DNA from: Oleispira sp036960605
GTDB taxonomy: Bacteria > Pseudomonadota > Gammaproteobacteria > Pseudomonadales > Oceanobacteraceae
Reading direction: 5' to 3'
Length of the DNA: 64,000 nt
Assembly (NCBI GenBank): GCA_036960605.1
Contig: JBALXI010000016.1
Location: 30,073-94,072 of the forward strand
Notes under the pieces: model-generated
Seen by the model: only the letters and a program-made list of their open reading frames with translations
Told to the model about the DNA's origin: nothing
The model's database searches: none
Shown: in pieces, positions 27,684 through 35,288 of the stretch
How the letters are laid out: every line of letters begins with the position of its first letter
Numbering within the stretch: the stretch's first letter is position 1
Program-made: the position numbers and the translations under genes

Positions 27684-28832
27684 ATGGATGAGTTTGCGGA
27701 TATACGGCCTTATAACGATAGTGAATTCCAACAGATTATTGAACGTTTATTAGCCGAACCTGATCTGGTTAAGGGGCTAGCTTATTTCATGCGTCCCAAT
27801 TGGCGCGGACCTTTACGTTTATTGGCACGTTCACTAGTGCGTTGGCGTTTACAAAAAGATTTGACGGGGCTTGAATCTATTGCTGAATTTCAACTTTGGC
27901 TAGCGGGATACGTTGAAAAAATCATTAACAAAACCACAACGGCGCTACAAATAACCGGCATTGATCAACTGGATGGGAGTAAAAGTTATTTATGGCTCTC
28001 CAATCATCGAGATATCGCGCTTGACCCCACCTTGGTTAATTATGCACTGCACCTGAGTAATAAATCGACAGGTCGAATTGCCATTGGCGACAACTTATTA
28101 ACCAATCCCGTCGTTGGGGATTTTATGCGGCTGAATAAGAGCTTCATCGTTAAGCGTTCGATTAAGGCAAAGCGTGAAAAATTCTCAGCTTTGCAGCTAT
28201 TATCTCGCTATATTCGCCATTCTATTTCAGATGGGCACTCGGTATGGATTGCGCAGCGAGAAGGTCGTGCAAAAGATGGCATTGATACTACGGATACCGC
28301 TGTTTTAAAAATGCTAAGTCTGGCAGGGCGAACAACAAAAGAAACTTTTTCACAATCATTGCAGGTGCTTAATCCGATTCCTGTCAGTATTAGTTATGAA
28401 TTTGACCCGTGTGATATTTTAAAAGCGCGAGAATTGGCTGCCGTTCTTCAAGGTGATATTTATCTGAAAGCGGATAACGAGGATATTACCAGTATCGTTA
28501 CTGGGCTCATGGGTAAAAAAGGGCGAGTTCAAATTAGTTTTGGTGAAGAAATTTCACCCGCGCTTTTTCATTCAGCAGAAATGCTGGCCGCAGAAATTGA
28601 TCGTCAAATCGTCAATGGTTACGCCTGCTTTCCCATTAACTATGCCGCACATCAGCTACTAGCACAGCAGGGGGTATGTGAGCCTCTTGCAGTGTATGAT
28701 GATGACGATATTAAATCAGGCACTCAAGAATTACAGCAGCGCAGTGAAGGTGAGAGTGATGCCGTAAAAACTCAGCTTTATTCTATGTATGCACAACCGA
28801 TTATTAGGAAACAACATAACCATCATGAATAA
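27684..28832 (+). CDS. PlsC-like lysophospholipid acyltransferase, NHRDIALD subtype
   Basis: A 382-residue LPLAT-superfamily protein, probably acting on a phospholipid or related acceptor at the inner membrane. The signature region reads SNHRDIALD (106-114), which gives a histidine-to-aspartate spacing of H-x5-D (or an aspartate at H+2) in place of the common H-x4-D. The second block, normally FPEGTRS, reads IAQREGRAKDG. Between them lies GDNLLTNP, where acceptor binding is expected. AGGAAT precedes the ATG. The 3' end overlaps the next lipoprotein gene by eight bases. The acyl acceptor is unknown. Confidence 0.78.
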   Translation: MDEFADIRPYNDSEFQQIIERLLAEPDLVKGLAYFMRPNWRGPLRLLARSLVRWRLQKDLTGLESIAEFQLWLAGYVEKIINKTTTALQITGIDQLDGSKSYLWLSNHRDIALDPTLVNYALHLSNKSTGRIAIGDNLLTNPVVGDFMRLNKSFIVKRSIKAKREKFSALQLLSRYIRHSISDGHSVWIAQREGRAKDGIDTTDTAVLKMLSLAGRTTKETFSQSLQVLNPIPVSISYEFDPCDILKARELAAVLQGDIYLKADNEDITSIVTGLMGKKGRVQISFGEEISPALFHSAEMLAAEIDRQIVNGYACFPINYAAHQLLAQQGVCEPLAVYDDDDIKSGTQELQQRSEGESDAVKTQLYSMYAQPIIRKQHNHHE

Positions 28833-29949
28833 ACTTTTTATAGTCATTGCAAGTTTAGCGTTATCCGCTTGTGATTTAGATTTGGGTTCTAGTTATGACC
28901 CAACAACACGAACTATGTATGTCGATTATTACCAAGAAGCCTGTGATGAAAGTTCCATCTCACTGTGCTTGCGTACGCGCTTTGATATCGAGGACGATTT
29001 TGAAATTAACACAGTAAGCATGTCAGGTTTTGATAACTTGCAGTGGGGCAGCCGCTATACCGTTCAGGTAGAAGCAGAGCGTGATGGCGATGGTAAGGAT
29101 ACTCATTATCGCTTCGAAAGCATAGATAGCACTGAGATTTTTGATGCCAGTAATAATAATTTTTTGTTGACGTTTAATATGACCAGCCAAATTCTGTTGG
29201 ATAACCAGAATAGCAGTTGGATCATTGCAGCAGAGAAAGTATTTTCCTGTTCTGCAGCTGATTGTATTTTATTAGCGGAATCTTATCGCGATGATCAAAA
29301 AATTCAATTGAGTTTTTCTGCAGAAAATGACGAGCTGACATTGTTAGCGGTGAAGTGCCAATCGTCAGATTCGAACTTCACTTCCGAGTGTGAAGGTATT
29401 AATGATGCGATATTCGATGTCGCTCATTATCGATCTGATTGTGGATTATCGGTGCCTAAGTTATGTTCAGTATATAAAGAGGAAGCCGATGCCAGTACTG
29501 ATTGGAATGTTTTACCATTTGAAATCACGGGCTTCACTGCACAATGGGGAAAACAGTATCAGCTGAATGTGGAAGTTAAAATTGAAGCTAAAGATTTGAA
29601 ATCTGTTACGTTTAAATCAGAAGAAACTGCAGCAACAGATCAAATAAATGAGTCTTTTAGAATGGTGATGCGCACTGGAGCTTCAGGTTTAGAGGTGTCG
29701 GCTAATGATGTGATTCGCTATGATGGAATGACATTCAATTGCTCTCAGCTTAGTCAATGTAATGATATTGATGATGCTGTTGAACGTGCAACAGACGCTA
29801 ATGAGCAGCTTTTGATCTTAGAGGCCTTCGTAGAAAGTAGCGGCGAAACACCTGTTATTGTGATTAGTGATTTAATCTGTGATGAGCAATCGGATGTGTT
29901 TAAAACAGAGTGCGTTGCTAAGCATGATGATGTTTATTGGAATGAATGA
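28825..29949 (+). CDS. Lipoprotein with two repeated cysteine-containing domains
   Basis: The ATG at 28825 gives MNKLFIVIASLALSACDLD, a lipoprotein signal with lipobox LSAC (C16). An upstream in-frame ATG at 28789 would place twelve residues ahead of the signal and is rejected. The mature part appears to be a duplication: each half has paired cysteines (ACDESSISLC / DCGLSVPKLC), a strand block (GFDNLQWGSRYTVQV / GFTAQWGKQYQLNV) and a later FxCS-xxDC-like element. The C-x-LC...W...GF...WG-Y-L-V pattern resembles the DUF4377 domain of HslJ-type lipoproteins; that match is from memory. It overlaps the acyltransferase by eight bases and is probably co-transcribed. Confidence 0.7.
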   Translation: MNKLFIVIASLALSACDLDLGSSYDPTTRTMYVDYYQEACDESSISLCLRTRFDIEDDFEINTVSMSGFDNLQWGSRYTVQVEAERDGDGKDTHYRFESIDSTEIFDASNNNFLLTFNMTSQILLDNQNSSWIIAAEKVFSCSAADCILLAESYRDDQKIQLSFSAENDELTLLAVKCQSSDSNFTSECEGINDAIFDVAHYRSDCGLSVPKLCSVYKEEADASTDWNVLPFEITGFTAQWGKQYQLNVEVKIEAKDLKSVTFKSEETAATDQINESFRMVMRTGASGLEVSANDVIRYDGMTFNCSQLSQCNDIDDAVERATDANEQLLILEAFVESSGETPVIVISDLICDEQSDVFKTECVAKHDDVYWNE

Positions 29950-29960
29950 TTCAGTCTTTC

Positions 29961-30007
29961 TAACAGACATAAAAAAAGCGGCTAAGCCGCTTTTTTTATG
30001 TCTGTTA
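29961..30007. terminator. Bidirectional terminator, 47-base palindrome
   Basis: TAACAGACATAAAAAAAGCGGC pairs perfectly with its complement around a TAA loop, a 22-bp stem. The central GCGGC/GCCGC core is flanked by A7 and T7 runs, so it can end transcripts in both directions. It lies between the convergent lipoprotein genes ending at 29949 and 30026. Confidence 0.9.
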
Positions 30008-30025
30008 TTTGGAATACTAACAGCC

Positions 30026-30826
30026 TTACTGGCGATTAATTACCTGACTCATACGCTTGCTGGCTTTCTTAGCAATTGGGCTGCCAGGAAATTCTTGCGT
30101 AATCTTACGAAAGTAATTTAAAGCTTTAGCATTATTACCATGGTTATTATATTCACTCATGTAAATTAAGCCAATTTGATATAGCGCTTTGGATCTCATG
30201 CTTGCAGAGGATGCTTTGTTCTCATATAAAATAAGGTAAACACTTTCTGCATCGTTAACTCGATCACCGGTAATAGCTCGCTCGCTCATGGGTGTTAGTT
30301 CAGCATCAAAGGGAATATTTGATTGTTCTAACAGAGCTTTACGATCCGCCAAAGTTAATAACTCTTTAGCGGTAAGTTGGCTGTTATCAGATTGTCGTTG
30401 AATAATTAAAGCAATTTTAGCTTCAATTTTCTTACGCAAACGTGATTCTGGATATTGCTGTAGGTGTTGATTGAAGTATTTTAGTGCTTCATCATCATTA
30501 CGCTGTTCAGCGTATGGGTTCATGTACAATAAACCAATTTGATAAAGAGTAAGAGACTTAATATTATCGCTATAGCTTTTGCTATTTAAGCCTTTTTTAT
30601 AGGTAATAACGGCTTCATCAAGATTGTTTCTCGCAATCGCTTGGACAGAAAAAGTCAGAAGGTCAGGCTCTTCTTGTAATGCTGCGGCCCCTCGTACTTT
30701 AATATTCTCTTCATAACGGCCAATAGCATGCCCGCCAGCGCCAGCTGCAACAAAAGGCGTGGCGATAGCACAACCGGTTGTGAGCAGTACGAGTAGTGTG
30801 AGACCTAAAAATCTAAACTTCATCAA
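30026..30826 (-). CDS. TPR-type lipoprotein
   Basis: A 266-residue predicted lipoprotein: MMKFRFLGLTLLVLLTTGC, lipobox TTGC with C19. The mature part has Sel1/TPR-like helices, and two segments are clear copies of each other: LYQIGLLYMNPYAEQ... followed by DEALKYFNQHLQQYPES, and LYQIGLIYMSEYNNH... followed by AKALNYFRKITQEFPGSP. This is the layout of YbgF/BamD-like outer-membrane scaffold proteins, but no specific family is assigned. A glycine-alanine stretch (FVAAGAGGHAIG) follows the lipid cysteine. It stands alone. Confidence 0.7.
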   Translation of the reverse strand: MMKFRFLGLTLLVLLTTGCAIATPFVAAGAGGHAIGRYEENIKVRGAAALQEEPDLLTFSVQAIARNNLDEAVITYKKGLNSKSYSDNIKSLTLYQIGLLYMNPYAEQRNDDEALKYFNQHLQQYPESRLRKKIEAKIALIIQRQSDNSQLTAKELLTLADRKALLEQSNIPFDAELTPMSERAITGDRVNDAESVYLILYENKASSASMRSKALYQIGLIYMSEYNNHGNNAKALNYFRKITQEFPGSPIAKKASKRMSQVINRQ

Positions 30827-31007
30827 TTCATCCCTAAAATGTAATTCGTGTGAGAATTTTTTTTGTAATGTTTGTAGTCTAACGATAGCGAGGGTGTTTT
30901 AGAAGACATAGATCAAGTAATTTGGTTATTAATGATACTGTGAATATGTCTAGTAGTCAGGGTGCGACAAAATAGAGGATCTGGTAAAGCGGAAGGCAGA
31001 CGAAGGT

Positions 31008-31039
31008 GTAATTACTGAGTATTGATACCCAGTAATTAC
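31008..31039. repeat. 32-base palindrome downstream of receiver gene
   Basis: GTAATTACTG (31008-31017) and CAGTAATTAC (31030-31039) pair perfectly, and GTAT/ATAC pair inside them with one A-C mismatch, giving a nearly complete hairpin. It lies 22 bases beyond the stop of the leftward receiver gene. No T run follows on that strand, so a transcript-end structure or a protein site are both possible. Confidence 0.5.
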
Positions 31040-31061
31040 AGCGATTAATTACAATAAGACT

Positions 31062-31934
31062 CTAAATAATAAAACCAGCAGCGATAGCCATAGCCGCGCC
31101 TAATAAAGCACCGCCTATTAGGCCTCTAAGCATGGCTGTCTGAGATTGATTCGCAATTTCAACAAGCAAGTTGTTTTGCTGCTCTTCTAATTGTTGAATT
31201 TTACTCGCATTTTCTTTAGCTAGAATATCAACTTTTTTACGGCTCACTTTATCTGCAATCACCATGATCTGTTTTTGCAGTTGAGGCTGAATGCGTTTAA
31301 ATAACGAATTGTCATCTGCCAACTCAAATAATTGCGTTTGTAGCGGCTTGATATGTTGCTTAAGGCTGCGCTCGGCAATAGTCAGTCGTTCTTGTTGAGT
31401 TTGTAATAGCTGATGACTGACACCATCTAAACCGGCAGCAATTTCAGCTTTGGCAGAAAGAACCGAGGTGTTCAAACGGAGTTGAATCATCTTTTCAATA
31501 GCGTCTATAGAAATTTGATGAGTATCACTAACATTCGCATGAGTGTCCGCTACGTCATTGGCTGCGGTACTTTCTAACGAATTAATAACGGCCATAATGG
31601 CTTGTTGGTTCGCGGGCTTAGGTAAAACGCCATTTGCTCCGTGAGATCTGGCCAAGGAATTATATCCATCACCCTCTTTAGAGGTATACATGATGGTGGG
31701 GATGCCTTGAGTTTTGGGATTACTCTTAATCGTTTGAGTGCACTCAAGTCCGTCCATTCCTGGCATCATGTGATCCATAAAAATGATATCAGGTTGCTGA
31801 TTTTCTAAATAACTTAGAGCTTCTTCGGCACTTTCAACCCCTAGAGCAATAACATCCATTTTCTCAAGTAGGCGTTGAAGCATAATACGAGCAGATTTTG
31901 AGTCGTCTACGATGAGAGCATTTCTAATTGTCAT
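31062..31934 (-). CDS. Receiver protein with coiled coil and C-terminal membrane anchor
   Basis: A 290-residue protein with an intact receiver (1-120): D10, D11, phosphoacceptor D54 in IIFMDHMMPGMDG, and K in LPKPANQQ. The remainder has no known output domain. It runs through a long helical, coiled-coil-prone region (about 150-265, for example KIQQLEEQQNNLLVEIANQ) and ends in one glycine-alanine-rich membrane segment (GLIGGALLGAAMAIAAGFII). This is a receiver tethered to the membrane by its tail. No kinase is adjacent; the nearest hybrid kinase is 4 kb away. Confidence 0.78.
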   Translation of the reverse strand: MTIRNALIVDDSKSARIMLQRLLEKMDVIALGVESAEEALSYLENQQPDIIFMDHMMPGMDGLECTQTIKSNPKTQGIPTIMYTSKEGDGYNSLARSHGANGVLPKPANQQAIMAVINSLESTAANDVADTHANVSDTHQISIDAIEKMIQLRLNTSVLSAKAEIAAGLDGVSHQLLQTQQERLTIAERSLKQHIKPLQTQLFELADDNSLFKRIQPQLQKQIMVIADKVSRKKVDILAKENASKIQQLEEQQNNLLVEIANQSQTAMLRGLIGGALLGAAMAIAAGFII

Positions 31935-32179
31935 GGGGGTGCATATCCTTTATCACGCGAAAGTCGCAGTGAAGTTAACATTCAGCAATAGTGGCCTGCT
32001 TACATAGAATCGTCAATAGTCTGTCTCAGTAATAAATACGAAATAGTGCTCATTTATTGTCAAAATTAAGAATACGGTTAATTTATATCTAGGGAAGCTA
32101 GCTGCCTTGGTCATGCGGCATTACACTGTAGTGATATTTCTGTTGTCGATGAGTAATTAAATGAAAGGATCCGGATTTT

Positions 32180-33070
32180 ATGGGTAATGATGCTAGGTTG
32201 ACGCAAAGTGCCGCAATATTTTCTATTATTATTGCAGCGATTCTTATTATAGGTAAAGGGATTGCTTGGGTCGATACGGATGCTTCCAGTGTTCTAGCGT
32301 CTTTTGCTGATTCCAGTTTGGATATTATCATTTCGTTAATCAATTTTTTTGCCATTCGTTTTGCATTTTCACCTGCTGATAAAGAGCATCCTTTTGGCCA
32401 TGGTAAAGCTGAGTCTCTTGCGGCTTTAATGCAATCGGCATTTATCTCTGGATCTGCATTTGTTTTACTTCTACATGCGAGTGAGCGTTTAATTAACCCT
32501 CAGCCTATTGAATCTTGGCAGCTAGCGGCTTGGGTGATGGCTCTTTCATTTGTTTTGACGATTGTTTTGGTTCTTTATCAGCGCTGGGTCTACAGCAAAA
32601 CGGGTTCTCTCGCGGTTAAGGCAGACTCTGCTCATTATGTGGGCGATATTCTAGCCACGGTTGCTGTAATGGTCGCTTTGTTAGGGGCTCAGTGGAATAT
32701 AGTGTGGCTCGACCCTGCGGTGGCCCTATTTATTGTATTGGCTCTATTGAAAAGTGCATTTGGTATCGCTAAGGAAGCGCTCAATATGTTGATGGATCAT
32801 GCATTGGATCCTGATGTCGTCAAGACGATTGAAGAACTGGTTGCGGATAATACTTCAATTTTAGGCTGTCATGATATTAAAACGAGGCAATCTGGAACCG
32901 TTCAATTTATTCAGGTTCATTTAGATTTTTCCGCTGATGATTCTTTATTTCATGCCCACTCTCAAGGAGAGTGGTTGGTTGAGCAACTGATTAAAAAGTA
33001 TCCACGTGCTGATGTGCTAATTCATCATGATCCGGTTGAGCAATATAATGAGAGCGTGAAAGGAAGCTGA
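32180..33070 (+). CDS. fieF: Cation diffusion facilitator, FieF type
   Basis: A 296-residue CDF antiporter that exports divalent metal (Zn, Fe or Cd in E. coli FieF) in exchange for protons. The transport-site residues match FieF: D44 and D48 in FADSSLD (segment 2), H152 and D156 in DSAHYVGD (segment 5). The HPFGHGKAE loop (about 70-78) and the C-terminal cytoplasmic domain with a histidine-rich end (DVLIHHDPVE) are present. Six membrane segments are visible. AAAGGA lies upstream of the ATG. The next gene starts within its stop (TGATG). Metal preference cannot be read from the sequence. Confidence 0.9.
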   Translation: MGNDARLTQSAAIFSIIIAAILIIGKGIAWVDTDASSVLASFADSSLDIIISLINFFAIRFAFSPADKEHPFGHGKAESLAALMQSAFISGSAFVLLLHASERLINPQPIESWQLAAWVMALSFVLTIVLVLYQRWVYSKTGSLAVKADSAHYVGDILATVAVMVALLGAQWNIVWLDPAVALFIVLALLKSAFGIAKEALNMLMDHALDPDVVKTIEELVADNTSILGCHDIKTRQSGTVQFIQVHLDFSADDSLFHAHSQGEWLVEQLIKKYPRADVLIHHDPVEQYNESVKGS

Positions 33071-34074
33071 TGAGATATCTATTTCTCTTCGCGACTCTGT
33101 TGTCTTTTAATGCGTGCTGGGGCATTGAGGAGCAGTATTTACATACCTTTGATCATCAAGAGGGCAGTGGTAATCAGGCAATTGAAATTGTTCATACTGT
33201 CGAAGAAGTGCAAACAAACATAAAAATAATAGACTATTCACATGATTGGTTAAAAGAATACATTGATAGCCTGTCTTATAACGTCGATGGTTTTTTTATC
33301 GATACGTTCTTTGGTGACGATATTATTGATGATGATGTAAGTGGTAGTCGGGCTAAAATATCATTCTTCACTCGCCGTGAAATAGGTCAGCCGGTTGATT
33401 ATAATTACGGTATTAGCATTAAGCTGGTTTTACCCAATACCAATGAACGTTTTAATCTTTTATTTCAATCGTCGGAAGAAGATGATGGAGAGCGAGAAAA
33501 TAACCCTATAAGTACCTTGGAAAAAGCAGAGTATTCAACGGCATTACGTTATGTTTTTCAAGAAACAGAACGCTGGAAAGTGAATGTCGATACCGGGGTT
33601 CGTTGGGGTTTTCCGCCTGATCCTTTTAGTCGCCTTCGATTTCGCCGCTATGCCTATTTCGATGATTTTCGAGTGAAAGCAACACAAACATTGTTCTGGT
33701 CTGCGAGTGATGGTATCGGAGAAAGCTCAAATATTGAGTTAAATCAGCCATTAAATCTTGATCGTTCAATAAGATATTCGGGGGGAGCGCAATACCTGTT
33801 GAATGATGATTATTTTGATTTGAATTATGGTGTGACTTTATTTCATGAATTAAATGCTGCGGAGGCATTGGCTTATTATTATCGCGCTGCGGGCGATACG
33901 ATTGGGAATGCGACATTTAAAAATTACGGCATTGGTGTGCGATATCGACGAAAAATCTATCAGAACTGGGTATTTGCCGAAGTAAATCCAGAGTTAGAAA
34001 TGCAAAGTGATAATGAGTATGATATTACGCCCATCATTATGTTTCGCTTTGAGGCGTTAATTGGCGCTAGATAA
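33070..34074 (+). CDS. Predicted outer-membrane beta-barrel protein
   Basis: A 334-residue exported protein. The N-terminus (MRYLFLFATLLSFNACWG) is a Sec signal with a likely cut near residue 18. The rest alternates aromatic and polar residues as in barrel strands (NYGISIKLVLP, SIRYSGGAQYLL, KNYGIGVRYRRK) and ends with the strand PIIMFRFEALIGAR. The family is not recognised. Its start overlaps the fieF stop by one base, so translation is probably coupled, but whether it takes part in metal export is not known. Confidence 0.65.
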   Translation: MRYLFLFATLLSFNACWGIEEQYLHTFDHQEGSGNQAIEIVHTVEEVQTNIKIIDYSHDWLKEYIDSLSYNVDGFFIDTFFGDDIIDDDVSGSRAKISFFTRREIGQPVDYNYGISIKLVLPNTNERFNLLFQSSEEDDGERENNPISTLEKAEYSTALRYVFQETERWKVNVDTGVRWGFPPDPFSRLRFRRYAYFDDFRVKATQTLFWSASDGIGESSNIELNQPLNLDRSIRYSGGAQYLLNDDYFDLNYGVTLFHELNAAEALAYYYRAAGDTIGNATFKNYGIGVRYRRKIYQNWVFAEVNPELEMQSDNEYDITPIIMFRFEALIGAR

Positions 34075-34075
34075 A

Positions 34076-34111
34076 AACCCTCTTTTATTATCTAGAAAAT
34101 AAAAGAGGGTT
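34076..34111. terminator. Bidirectional terminator between barrel gene and cysK
   Basis: AACCCTCTTTTATT and its exact complement form a 14-bp stem around eight bases. On the minus strand the stem is followed by TTTTT, fitting cysK; on the plus strand by GTTTT. It lies between convergent genes. Confidence 0.85.
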
Positions 34112-34129
34112 AGTTTTAAGGTCTATTGA

Positions 34130-35086
34130 CTATTTGTCTTCAAACATTCCTGCAAAAAGAGGCGAGGTTAAATAGCGCTCCCCTGAGTCAGGTAAAATAA
34201 CGACGATACACTTGTCTTTATTTTCAGCTCGATCAGCTTGTCGTAACGCCGCAACCAGTGCCGCACCACTTGAGATACCGGCAAGAATACCTTCTTCAGC
34301 CATTAAACGATGCGCCATTGCCATTGCTTCATCATTACCGACAGTTTCTACCTCATCGATTAAATCAATGTCTAAATTACCAGGGATAAAGTTAGCACCA
34401 ATGCCTTGGATTTTGTGAGGCCCCGGTTTAATACTTTCGCCCGCCATTGTCTGGCTTATGAGGGGAGAATCTACAGGCTCAACAGCGACACTGGTAATGG
34501 CTTTTCCTTGAGTCTTTTTAATATAACGACTGACACCGGATATTGTGCCGCCAGTGCCGACGCCGGCAACGAATATATCAACGCTACCGTCGGTATCTTG
34601 CCAAATTTCTGGGCCCGTCGTTTGTTCATGAATAGCAGGGTTAGCTGGATTTTCAAACTGCTGGAGTAAAATGGCATTACCACCCGCGGCAGCAACCAAC
34701 TCGTTGGCTTTATCAACGGCTCCTTGCATACCTTTAGGGCCTTCTGTTAAAACAATATTGGCTCCAAGCGCTTGCATCACTTTGCGGCGTTCTATGCTCA
34801 TTGTTTCTGGCATAGCGAGGGTTACTTTATAGCCGCGAGGCACACCGACCATCGCTAATGCTATACCGGTATTACCACTGGTCGGTTCAATGATTTCCAT
34901 ACCAGGCTTTAAGCTGCCATCTTTCTCAGCTTGCCAAATCATATTTGCGCCAATACGACACTTGACTGAGTGTGCAGGGTTGCGGTTCTCTAATTTGACA
35001 TAAAGCTTAGGGTGTTGGCTTAGTTTATTGATACGAACGAGTGGGGTATTGCCTATCGATTGTGCAATGTCGTCAAAAACCTTCAT
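34130..35086 (-). CDS. cysK: Cysteine synthase A (O-acetylserine sulfhydrylase)
   Basis: A 318-residue PLP enzyme joining O-acetylserine and sulfide to make cysteine. It carries SIGNTPLVRIN at the start, the PLP-lysine K42 in NPAHSVKCRIG, the substrate loop PTSGNTGIAL and the phosphate loop GVGTGGTISGV. The C-terminal LPDSGERYLTSPLF is typical of CysK. AAGGAAG lies before the ATG. The gene stands alone, divergent from a diguanylate cyclase. Confidence 0.96.
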   Translation of the reverse strand: MKVFDDIAQSIGNTPLVRINKLSQHPKLYVKLENRNPAHSVKCRIGANMIWQAEKDGSLKPGMEIIEPTSGNTGIALAMVGVPRGYKVTLAMPETMSIERRKVMQALGANIVLTEGPKGMQGAVDKANELVAAAGGNAILLQQFENPANPAIHEQTTGPEIWQDTDGSVDIFVAGVGTGGTISGVSRYIKKTQGKAITSVAVEPVDSPLISQTMAGESIKPGPHKIQGIGANFIPGNLDIDLIDEVETVGNDEAMAMAHRLMAEEGILAGISSGAALVAALRQADRAENKDKCIVVILPDSGERYLTSPLFAGMFEDK

Positions 35087-35166
35087 TGTTTGCTACTTCC
35101 TTTGTTAGTTTTAGTAATTAGCTTAGAGCTATTTGTTTATGAAACTAATTTTTGTGTAAGGGCTAT

Positions 35167-35184
35167 ATATCATCGCTATGATAT
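35167..35184. promoter_or_regulatory. Perfect dyad between cysK and the diguanylate cyclase
   Basis: ATATCAT and ATGATAT flank CGCT, a perfect inverted repeat of 7-bp arms. It lies 81 bases upstream of cysK and 105 bases upstream of the cyclase start, in a shared promoter region. It looks like an operator, but no regulator is identified. Confidence 0.35.
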
Positions 35185-35288
35185 GAGTCTACACTGAAGT
35201 TTAGTAATGGCCATAATGAATTAGATCATGTCCGTGTATGAGCGATGCATCGGATAATGTTTTGCAGTAATGAACGCTAGGAGTGTCT

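Noticed and set aside
28789..28824. Earlier ATG for the lipoprotein at 28825
   Set aside because: It would place a polar extension ahead of a typical lipoprotein signal peptide.
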